Source of the DNA: Fasciola hepatica
Taxonomy: Eukaryota > Platyhelminthes > Trematoda > Plagiorchiida > Fasciolidae
Assembly: GCA_948099385.1 (NCBI GenBank)
Contig: CANUEZ040000168.1
Span: forward strand, 6,739,501-6,803,500
Direction: 5' to 3'
Length of the DNA stretch: 64,000 nt
Shown one piece after another: positions 34,681-44,895 of the stretch. A program made the position numbers and the translations under genes. Below the pieces are notes generated by a model, which had not been told where the DNA came from, searched no databases, and saw only the letters and a program-made list of their open reading frames with translations. Numbering within the stretch: position 1 is the first letter of the stretch; every line of letters starts with the position of its first letter.

Positions 34681-35972
34681 GTCTGTTACCGCTCAGACCT
34701 GTTGACTGTCATGGCCGTTGCACGTGCTTTCTTTGATGACTCTGAGAGTTTCTCGAGACATGCAGAAGCTGCCTATGAATTGTTCTCAAGGTTCGAGGAA
34801 AACTTTCGTTTATTTCAGCAGCAGACTTTCACCTCGTTTTACGTGTATGAGAGTGTTAGTGCTGAGAACTGGCTTCGTACGCACCCAAGTGCACTGCCGA
34901 AACCTTCCCCATACTGCCGGGTTAAATTTTTCTGCGTGCACAATCGACGGCAAAATAGGACAGCCATCAGGTATGCAACGCACAGTAAATCTATCCTTAC
35001 TTTTCAGATATCAGAATACTCAATGCCCGGCCTTCGTTAGGATCCGTGCCGTTGGAATGCAATACAAAGTCGTTGGTCAACGTCTGCAGCACAACCACAA
35101 TTTCCATCTAATCGGCAATAGGTTCTACCATCGTAATAGGCGTTTGACTCCCGAACAAGAGTCACACATATAAGAACTGATGGACACCTCCCGTAGATCC
35201 AGTGAAATATGTGAATACGCTCGCCAAAAGTTCAACCGGTTGTTCACAGTAAGGGATATTTACTACCTGAGGGACAAGGCGAATGCCGCAGATAGCCGGA
35301 GTGATGTTCTGAAGGTTCAGCAACTAATGACTAGCAAGAGTCATTTGCGAATCATATCGCGGGAAGGCGTTGTCAGGTTCGCGTTCCACATTCCACAGAC
35401 CGTGAAGTCTCTGGCGAATAAGTATAGTGAGGTTCTGCTAGCGGAAGCCACCCACCAGCTGGACTACGGTGGCTACCTTCTCTGGCACTGCATGTTGATA
35501 GACGATAGTGTCCTAGGTCGTTGGGCTACCTTTACACCGTTAATAGGTACCTGGGGAAAGTAAGTGGCGCAGACGTACGCCTACGGTTAGGCAAATACCC
35601 AGCACCTCACGAGCACCTGAAGTTCCTACTTCCTCAAAAAGTAAGGTGAAACAAGTGCTTAGAAACACGGGTGAACCAGACATCAGGCGGATAGGGCATC
35701 CTTTGCAGCTGGTACGGTTCAGACTTTCACATACTACAACTTCCGCACAATACCGGATCCAGGAGGAAAGGCGCCGTCTGGAAAGGCCGCATTCACCGGT
35801 CATGGAAAATGAGTGCAAAGTCTGTCATCTTCAGGATCCCGGAGTGGATTTGGGCAAGGAAACCGAGTGGGTGCAGTGCAGCCGTTGCCCGCGTTGGAAG
35901 CACTATCTATGTGCAAATCTCGGAAACGAGAAGAACTAAGTTTGCGTCCACTGTCTGGCTGATGAAAAATAA
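34681..35972 (+). pseudogene. MULE-family transposase with PHD finger, internally deleted copy
   Basis: Starts about 34,710 (MAVARAFFDDSESF). An N-terminal FLYWCH/FAR1-like zinc-binding region is suggested by YCRVKFFCVHNRRQ and, after a frameshift near 34,990, QRLQHNHNFHLIG. After an in-frame TAA (35,171-35,173) the frame continues (LMDTSRRSSEI ... KFNRLFTVRDI) into the first part of the transposase core, LLAEATHQLDYGGYLLWHCM, which corresponds to ILADATHQLNHGGYIL in the minus copy at 41.2 kb. The catalytic Asp position reads Glu. Soon after (35,560) the rest of the core and the SWIM finger are missing and the sequence passes to a C-terminal PHD-like finger (CKVCHLQDPG ... WVQCSRCPRWKHYLC), with one TAA at 35,937-35,939 before the last CVHC pair. 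Ends at TAA 35,970-35,972. MULE transposases cut and paste the element; this copy cannot. Confidence 0.82.
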
Positions 35973-36445
35973 GTGATATACAATTACGATTTTAATTTTG
36001 CCTTGTACAAAGTAAAAACAGATAATAATTGTTTCCAGTTCTACTTTACAGACAGAACACGGCAAAACATTACAACGTCGAGGGTGCTGGGCGCTGTTCG
36101 ATCCACCGTTATGACCGTAGAACTTCGGCACGGAATTGTGCATGAAGGGATCATTTTGTACCATTAAACCACCATCTTTCATTCTTCATTTTGTTCTCCA
36201 TTTTGCATTCGCTACGGAATGGGTCCATCCGCAAGGTGCAACATATTACGATATGGGTGGTTTATGTGTAGGCGGGTGCACCTAACGGGCGTCGTGCTTC
36301 AGTTCGCGTAATTAGAGGTTTGCTTAGTTGCGTGCAATCTTGCAATACTGCGGTCACGGAAACAAAACCGTTCAGGCAGGAGTTGATCGACAAATTCAAG
36401 AAACGTAATCCCCATACATTTCGGATCATCTTTGTGGTTGTATAC
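35973..36445. other. No recognisable gene
   Basis: Possibly the 3' flank of the MULE copy. No terminal inverted repeat could be recognised by eye. Confidence 0.4.
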
Positions 36446-36449
36446 GTAA

Positions 36450-36500
<51 letters not shown>

Positions 36501-36736
36501 GGTGTGTATATGTGTATGTATACGGATCTATGCACACGTAAATACATATATGTATATACATGCACGTGTATATATTTATATATATATGTGTACTTACGCG
36601 TGCATAGATCCGTATACACATATATATATACCTGTGTAAATATATAGATATATATACACGTAAATAGATAAATATACAAATATGTACCTACTTGTGCATA
36701 TATGCTTATAAACATACATATACATATATATATACT

Positions 36737-36771
<35 letters not shown>

Positions 36772-36835
36772 ACAAACACGTATTTACGTGTGCACATATA
36801 CATAAATATATATATCTACATATATATATATATAT
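36446..36835. repeat. TA/CA-rich simple repeat block
   Basis: Long alternating A/T runs at 36,452-36,493 and 36,739-36,770, linked by TATGTG/TACACA-rich sequence. Translations on both strands are runs of Ile and Tyr caused by composition; they are not genes. Confidence 0.92.
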
Positions 36836-36909
36836 GGTGAATAAACCATACCTATCTACATTATTTAGGTATACAAACACAATTGGAGCCTGTACCTTCT
36901 TATGATAAA

Positions 36910-37375
36910 GTTAGCTGTATAGTTCCCCGTTTTGCTGTACAATTCCCAAATATGCTTATCGGTTACCGTGAACTGTATCTTTGAAAAATTGCTGTACTTT
37001 GACGAAAAATGGCAATTGAGTTATCGCGCACCAATTCAAATAGGTGCCAAATTCTCAAATAACGCGCTGTTGGACCAAAGAATGCTACCCAGTCACATTC
37101 CCCATCTGACCTTGACTTTCAGACTCACCGGGCATCGACTCAAATCCGTCCTTCAGTTCATTTAAACTTCCCACAATCCCTATGGTGTGCATACATTTAT
37201 CCTTTTTTATCATAATTTATTCCCTCTTCTGAGCCGTTTTATCCCTCGTTTTCATGCAAGTTTCCACATTTTCATGAATTATATTTGTTCATTCCATCAT
37301 CTGTATCAACAAGATTAGTCACATGGCATGCTTCGGGGGTCTCCGAAATAAGTAAATATTTTTATTAATAATGCG
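36910..37375 (+). repeat. LINE 3'-end fragment
   Basis: Shares CGCGCTGTTGGACC and its surroundings with 22,300-22,470 and ends with GGCATGCTTCGGGGGTCTCCGAAAT followed by an AT-rich, ATT-like terminus (37,358-37,372). The same GCATGCTTCGGG..CTCCGAAAT type of sequence precedes the (ATT)n at 51.9 kb. It is probably a severely 5'-truncated insertion of the same LINE group. Confidence 0.6.
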
Positions 37376-38960
37376 TGATCAAATAATCCTGGTGTCGGTT
37401 GTCGGGCACAGACATGGGTGACTTGTTCGTTTCTGACTCTGAGTGCAGCACCGGAGAATACAGTCTGAAGTTACATGGGGCACACTCAATGTGGGGCATA
37501 AGAACTAAATTTTCACAAATAGGGTTTTACCTTTGTGGAATAGACTATCAGAGGATGCTGATCAGTGCAGCAATGTATAAACTTCCAAAAACGCCCTAGA
37601 TTCACACCGGAATACAGCTTTCTCAGAGCCAGCCGTATGAACGAGGGTTGAGGTAATGAGCCCTCGGCATTTTGATCAATAAACTTACGTCCGTTTGGGT
37701 GATACTGCCTTGCAGATTTTGCCTTTCAGACAAAACACTCGAAGCACAGGGTTGGGAGCAATTGAAGCTGGCTGACAATACAACGATCTGGAGGCACGAC
37801 AGGTTTCGGCCAGTTTCATCCTGTGAAAACTAGGCTGAATTGAACTGACGATAACAGGAGACTGAAAGATAGTAAAAACTATTTAAACTTGGGGTTGAAA
37901 GACATCTTTTACGTGGGCCGAAGCAAGGATGATGCCCGGCAAATTTGAAGGTTGAGGTCAGGTGGTCAGCCCGACTTGGGTAAGGCGGAATTAGTCCGGC
38001 ACTGAAGTTTAAGTTACCGCCGTTTCTACGAGGGTTTCCATTGTCCGTCAGAAGCGGGTGATTTGGTTTTCGTAATTAGTCCAGTGCTGTGGAGGTAATC
38101 TGGTCCGCGTTCATGGTTCATAAAGGTGAATTCCTATTGATTGATGTAATGTAAATCAAGTTTAAATCGAACATCCTTCCGAAGTATATATATGTATGGA
38201 TATATGGTAATTATAATAGACATCGTGTTATTATGTTATTTATGTCATGTATTTCATGTGCAATGTTATATTTTTGTTGTGTATTGTATGGAACAGACAT
38301 ATGACAAAGGTAAAGCGGAATGTTTGCGCAAATTCAGGTAAAATGTTTTCAACGTACGTCGGAGAGATTTGCCAGTTAAAAGTGAATATATCTGGCTATA
38401 AAAGGAGGACCTAATTTCAGCATTACGCTGATCCTTCCTCGTGCTGTATGGGTCCATTAATAGATATTTCTTCGATAAGCAAGCAATTGGTTCTTTGCAC
38501 ACACCTAGATATGATCACGCATAGCTCTGTTTGTGTGTTCTAGCTAACGACGTGCATGAGATCTTAATATTAACACGATGCTATTGCTCATCGAGTCATG
38601 TGTCAATGGTATACCTGACTTACGGTGACTCACAGTTGAAATCGAGAACGCTGTTTTCCTTTCCATCCGGTGACGCCATGAAAAGTCAGCAGAACAGAGT
38701 CAGTGCCTATTATGCTGAACGGTATATCTTGTGAAACACGTTTCTTGTAGCACGCAGCCCATTGGTAACATTAGTTTTCGACTGCTTTGTTCTGTAGCCG
38801 TTTTACAAGTGTCAAAAGTGAATTGATACTAAGGAAGCCGGCGACAGAAGTAATATGCAACGCTCAGTTGACGTCTTACTCAAGTATATTGATTTAGTCC
38901 ATGGAAATGCCCTGAAATAACTAGGTATAGATCTCAGTCAAAACCCAACTTTAGGCTAGG
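37376..38960. other. No recognisable gene
   Basis: An open frame at 37,399-37,599 shows no known domain. The rest is AT-rich, with short dispersed open frames and nothing matching other parts of the window. Confidence 0.45.
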
Positions 38961-38964
38961 GTGT

Positions 38965-39036
38965 CCCAACCAAAACCCAATGCATTCCAAAGAATCCCAA
39001 TCAAATCCCAATGGGGGCCCATCGGGATTTGGTTGG
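38965..39036. repeat. Direct repeats ending in a near-perfect hairpin
   Basis: CCCAACCAAAACCCAATG (from about 38,965) is followed by a diverged copy CCCAATCAAATCCCAATG (from about 38,996). The second copy forms a hairpin: arms 38,997-39,015 and 39,018-39,036 pair over 19 bases with two mismatches and a 2-base loop. It lies about 450 bp beyond the end of the minus-strand MULE coding region, so it could be part of that element's terminus; this is an inference. Confidence 0.75.
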
Positions 39037-39480
39037 AATTGCTACATGGGCCGGCGTAACAGCAAAAACCGCTGAAAAATCGGCCAAAAACCGTTCTTGT
39101 GTACAACACAGAAGCCTAACCAGAGGCAGAGCCGCCCAATTTTACTACCGTTGGTTCACTTTACTGGCAAACAAAGGATGCTCTATTTTCAGTTTTAAAC
39201 ATTGGAAATCAATGGGGTAATAATTGTATACTAGAAATCCATGTGTATATATTCAGATATATCAACAGTTACCACACACAAAATTGGCATCTTACTCCAC
39301 GTGACTATTGCGTGTTAACCAGAGATATTCAAGTCTCATCCCGAAGTTGCGCACATAAAGGAAGACTCATGTGCCAACTGCTTATGTTTACATGAGAAGA
39401 AAGCAGCAACGGGAATGTTAATCGGAATGGCGCGGCCCTGAAAAGGGCCTTGGGTTCGTTCACGTGTTGCGGATTCGGTT

Positions 39481-41800
39481 TCAATGGGCCATGCAGTGTA
39501 CGCAACGGTAGTTCTCCTCGTTATGAAATGCCGCACAACGGAAATGTGTCCATCTTTCGCAGGTTTCACATTGAACTCACTGAATTTCCTCGTCCAAGTC
39601 CACTTTTGGTTCGCTGATTTTGCAGACACTGCAGACTTCCTGACTGATTGGCAAGTAGTACACTTGTAGCCGCCGTCTTTTAAAATTTGCCTTGTGTGTT
39701 GTGGACGTAGTAACTTTGAACCTTCTGAAAGTCACTGAGTGCAGTTGGTCCCCCGAAATTTCTAGATCTTCATTGGCTATGTTCCTGGTTGTCAAAACGG
39801 ATTTCCGTTTTGATGACTGACGTATGGACTTACCTTCCCCATATGTGACAGCACGCGATTGGTCATCAGGGTCGTGGCTAGTACTGGCAACTGGAACATT
39901 TTGAAACACTGTTTTTCTCTTGGCTGCTGCGGCCATCTCGAATATGTCCACATCAGACTCAACTGCAACCGGCTCCTCGCTATTTGGAGCTTGGTACAGA
40001 ATTTTCGTTTCAGGACAAGAAGCCAGAATCTTGTTTAGGAAGCCTAACTGTTTCGATTAATATCTGTAATCTTTCTCACCTAGCATACTTAAAGCCACAA
40101 CGGTATCTTGGGCCAGAAATTCGGATTCTGACGGTCGATCACTTTCAGCCATTATCGGAGACCTATGTCGAGCAACCTCAACGGAATGAAGTTGTACTAA
40201 GCCGCCGGAAAGGTTTCCGCTGACTGATTATCTTCCCAACGCGACTTCCCCATCTGGGTGGTTTGCTTTCTTGCAAACTGCTAACAAAAGCCTGCAGGGG
40301 CATGTCCACTGGTGACTGAATGAACAATCACACTTTGCATCCCCGTTAAGACTAACGTGGTGCGTGTCCCCTCCCCCGTGATTTACTACACATCCTACGC
40401 TACTGTTCAGCTCCAATGATTGCACAAATTCTCGATGCAAGTGCTCCACTAAAAATCGCATACGTAACTCGTTAATCTCTCAGGCAATGGTTGCAACCAT
40501 TTAATCCTATGGGGTGCCCTATAAAAGCCATCTGATCCTTGGCAACCCTGTGACGGGCTTATTCAGTCAAAGGCTGAACAAGCCTGCTGACGTTCTTGAC
40601 TACGTCTAGGATGTTTGAAAGGTTCGACAGGCCATCTTTCAAACGCCTGTTTTCTTTTTCTACTCTGTTTGTAGTAACATCGCCTAACCGTAATGCATCA
40701 CGGGTCATATATCCATCCCAGAACTTTTTAAGTGGTATCCAGGTGTTATTCAGGTATGAAGCCGCCTCATTGCTCCTACATTCTGTTGCTGCTCTGAACC
40801 TCTCAAAACGGAGCCTATATTTAGCTAACACTAGAATAAGCTTCCGCTGAAAGATGCGTAACTTTTCACTTGGTTGTATTGCAAGTAGGCGGCTGCATCT
40901 ACGTTTAATGTTTTGCATAACATGGAGACGGCAAAATAACGCACAAGATTCTAGGTACATATCCGTGGACGCATTAAACTGTGCCAAACTCCTGTCAGCT
41001 AGGACCGTCTTACAATTACCTGTCTGAGGAAGCACTTTCCTCCTGAAATAAACAGCTCTAAGATAGAGGTCATTACTCTCATTTGGGAAAATGGCACAGA
41101 ACAGACTGCGACCTAATTCCGTCGCATGAACTACCATTGTGTGTCATAGAATGTACCCACCATGGTTGAGCTGATGAGTAGCATCTGCCAAAATAAAAAC
41201 ACTAAACCTAGGACATAACTGTTTGCTTACAGACGGGACGAAGTAAATAAACCCTATCTCACGGATATCGGAATTTATTTCCGATTAACTATTGGCCTAC
41301 AGCAATTTTTGAACCTCCTCTGCTTCACTTACTAACTCCCTCCTGGTCATTCTTCTTCTTATGGATCTGAAGTCTTCATTATTCAGAAGCCGGTTGAATT
41401 TCTTAAACGTGTATTCCCTTAGCTCCGACTTCTTCCTGAAAGTGTCCATCAGTTGCTAAACATGAGCATCCTGCTCAAGTGTCAGTCCACGATTTTGTAC
41501 ATAAAAACCCTCATTCCTCACTTGGAAACTATGCGAATGCTTCGTCGGCCAACTAACGACACTGTATTAGGAACCCGCAAATCGAAGCGTGACGAAGGCC
41601 TCGCATCAGAAATTAGGATGCCTGGAAAGGATTTATTTACCAGTAAATGATAACACCTGAGCGACTTATCATATTTACTTTTACAGTGAACGCAGCAGTA
41701 CCTTTTGAAATAGTAAGGCACACCATCTAGCAGATGGATGCCTCGCTTTTTCGCCATCACGTAAGTCTCGGAACCGTACGCGAAGAAAGACGTGCAAGTT
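39481..41800 (-). pseudogene. MULE-family transposase with SWIM-like and PHD fingers, broken
   Basis: Read right to left. An N-terminal FLYWCH/FAR1-like region lies at 41,760-41,518 (GVPYYFKRYCCVHCKSKY). The core follows: LMDTFRKKSELREY (near 41,450), ILADATHQLNHGGYIL (first catalytic Asp near 41,184), VLADRSLAQF (second Asp near 41,000), CRLHVMQNIKR, and TTNRVEKENRRLKDGL (catalytic Glu near 40,660). A SWIM-like finger lies at 40,345-40,258 (CDCSFSHQWTCPCRLLLAV); the His usually two residues after the last Cys reads Leu. The C-terminus is a PHD-like finger (CSVCKISEPKVDLDE ... VQCETCERWTHFRC ... CVHC) ending at 39,481. All three catalytic acidic residues are present, but there are in-frame stops (TGA near 41,150, another in the PHD near 39,575) and a frame change between core and SWIM finger. 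In the family the transposase binds the element ends and catalyses excision. Confidence 0.85.
40559..41137 (-). pseudogene. MULE transposase catalytic core, longest open part
   Basis: A 192-codon open frame containing the second catalytic Asp (VLADRSLAQF), the C/H stretch CRLHVMQNIKRRC and the catalytic Glu in NRVEKENRRLKD. The frame continues upstream beyond its first Met, through a single TGA, to the first catalytic Asp (ADATHQ). The plus-strand copy has Trp (LLWHC) where this copy has that TGA, so the stop is a lesion in this copy. Confidence 0.85.
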
Positions 41801-44800
41801 TCTTTTTGAAACTCTCAAAAATCGGCTTGGAATGCCTCGATATCGGGGTATACACTACGGACCAAAGGCCGAATCACAACTGAATGGTCCGCTGGTACGA
41901 GCTCCACTTGCAACACGACAACACAACACGAAACGACACTGCAGCGAATTTTAGTACACGCGTGCTTATATATGCCCGGTGAACCAATCAAATGTCAGAA
42001 TACGAACAAAAATACCAGCAATAAACAAAGTACTCCCAAACCAAGTAATAATGATATATTTCTCGGCTATGGTCGAGACACACCCGCAGGCGCATGATCA
42101 TGGTGTACAGCGTTACCCAGCAAAATGCAATATTCACAAACTTCAGGTATAAAGGTCAAAAGTGCCAGCGGTAGACAAACAGCCAGCGATAGTTTATATG
42201 GATCACTCTAATAGTGGTTTCCGCGCCAACTCTGAACCGGTTTCGATTTCGCGCTGGGCGGTGGCGCACCGCGGAGATATCGAATAGGTCATTCATTCGT
42301 ACTGCCAGAGGTGCATTATCAACGAACATGATGCAAGCCATGAAAAAAGGCGGTTTATTGGGTATCTGCGAACAGCAAAGTTTTAAATAAGAAGAAAAAG
42401 AGATTGTGTGGAAGTACACTCGGGGTAATTGATGCATGCGAAGAGAATAGCAAACCATGAAGCCGATGCAAACCCTGAATGTCGGTTCTACTGGGGTTCA
42501 ACAAAAGGAATGAGTTATGAGACAAGGAGACTTGAAACCAACTTTATGAATGTACATTTTTGTGCTTTGGTGTGGAAGTAAAAAAGGTCAATACGAGGGT
42601 GAGTTTAATTTCAAGATCAGTGACCCGTACCATTCAGAAATACGAAAGTACAACTGGAGGGCCCTGGAAAAGTGGAGGATCAATTTCCAGCCGGATACGA
42701 ATCGAGGGAAAAGTGGACTTTTGCAACAGATGCTCAAGTAGAAAATCTCCGCATTGACTTGGGCAATATTATGCTGTTTCACTGATAAATATATATATAT
42801 ATATCCATGTGTACATTGACGCATTGAGCCCCAGTGTTATTCGGTGTCATTACTGATAATGTACTACATTTTATGGGTATAGTTTTCGTCTGGCGGGGTG
42901 AAGGATATGTGTCGGCCAATCAGTCCAGTGTGGCGAGACATGACAGATATAAATGACGGCTGGTATATTAGCAAGTTCCGCTTGAACTGTTACTTGTGTT
43001 GGCTGTAATGTTGATATCAACAGGAGAGGTTTTGCGTTAGAAAACCCTAATTGATAGGATAGGCAGTTAGGGTTATTTTCTGCCGCGTGGCTTGCTTGCT
43101 GTCCCAGATGCTATGAAAGGTTCGACTTGGGTTCCCGTCGGTGCCAGTCAAAAGGCATCTTTGGTTATTCAGTTTGGCGGCTGAGATAGTGGGAGGCGAC
43201 GAACCTGAAACAAATAGGGATTTCAGTCTGGACGTGGTTCCAGCTGTGGATTAGGATAATATGTCGACAACAGTAATGAACTGGTTAGGTTTATGTGAAT
43301 GGGACAAAGATAAAGTTCATTAAGCTGTCAGTGGCACTTACTCCACGTTCTGGGTGGAGTAGGCTCGCCGGAGACTGAGCTATAATGCTGCGGGCTAGCA
43401 GAGTTGCGTCCAAGGTTGGGCCATTTTGTATGCATTTTAAAGGAATATTGGTTCGCAAGTTGGTGTGGCCGTGTTGGGATACTAAGGAAAGCCTAGAGCT
43501 TTACGGTTAAGAGGGTCTAGAAATGGTAACCCTCAATCTAGTTTGCTTACGCAGTCTGCAGTAATAACCATATGCGATTTTCCATGCCAAACACTACACA
43601 AATTTAGCCGTATTCACCATCTAAGCTTCCATGTCCCATCATCGGACGGGTACCGTGCACCGGGTACGCCGGGCTACATCCGTACTTCCCTTGGCTTGTG
43701 GCTGTTAAAATCGGTTGACAAGAAAGAGCATCTGCATAAATAATGCTGGCGGTGAGCATCAGAACCTATGACTTGAGCGGAATCGCAGGGTCTTTGCTAA
43801 GCTTTTCTAAAAATGAGGGTTTATCAAGGAGGTTCGGGGGGGCCATTGCCGCTGCAGCGTATAAACGTTTATAGAAAGAAAACTGTAAGATGTGCAATAA
43901 CAGATCCTCAAAGGCAAATTACAACGATTCAGTCGGTCTTATGGTGGTAAAAGTTCGATGTGCAAGGTCAAGGTCATCTTGACGCATGAATCAGGTTGTC
44001 TCTAATTTTACTTTTTTCCGTCGTTAGGGCTTGATTTTGGGTCACATCTAGTAGCAACATTTATCCACACTAAAGCGTCATATTGCCCGTGACAATAACT
44101 GCGACACACCATTGTGCGTCCGTAATTTATTACCGCGAGAAATCTACAAAACCCTCTACCTAGAAATCTAGATCTATTACTACTACAAACAGCCCTTTGC
44201 AAGCCCAACCTTAAAATACCCAGTGTTCTTTAGCCAGCTCAACTCTTTTGGTGATCGTCCGTTCCTTGGCGCCACCCCACAGTGAGATCGTAAAATATCA
44301 GCACAAGACCTTTATAGGAAATTAGGTAGGAAGCCTAACTAAAAATATTTCTGGCGACTCCATCTGTGAAACCATTGTCGATTCTCGAACAATTCACGGG
44401 AATAACTGAACCATCACATCAATTCGTTTATCGATTTAAATCGGTATAGTTTTTGCTTAGCTATATAGAGTAATACTAAAAAAATTACGGCTTTTTAGTG
44501 TGGTCCCATAACTCCAAAAACTTTCTAAGGATTTCCTCCGGACGCGAAATCTTGACCTAAACAGCTAATTTAAAAATTCTTGCAAAAGAAGTCTTTGAAC
44601 TGCTTCCCAGGATATGAACTGAGAGAAACTTGTGTCTAAAATAAGAAAAAGTTGGCACCATCGTGCGCGACTGTGTGGCAGTCTACCACCCAATTCAGCA
44701 TATTAATTCAGGGAATTCCCTGAAAGAAGTCCTCGTTTAATTTCAGAGACTCTATATCAACAGTTCCATAGTTTTAAGTTTCTTTGATCCAGAGCCACAG

Positions 44801-44895
44801 AGTTACACGTTTTCATTTCAGTAAGCCTGTACATTGGGGAACGTAAGACTACTCTGTGTATTTAGCTCTCTAGTGCAATCGCTGTCAGTGTTGCA
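41801..44895. other. No recognisable gene
   Basis: Scattered short open frames without domains; an (AT)n run at 42,787-42,804; a small hairpin with telomere-like arms AACCCTAA/TTAGGGTT at 43,043-43,050 and 43,067-43,074. The part just before 44,896 may be the 5' leader of the LINE, but its 5' boundary cannot be seen. Confidence 0.5.

Noticed and set aside
36262..36905. Long open frames rich in Ile and Tyr on both strands
   Set aside because: They are translations of TA/CA microsatellite DNA; the same pattern appears in several frames.
43500..43745. Possible short gene at 43,543-43,743
   Set aside because: A 66-codon frame with no motif, no similarity in the window and no visible splice context.
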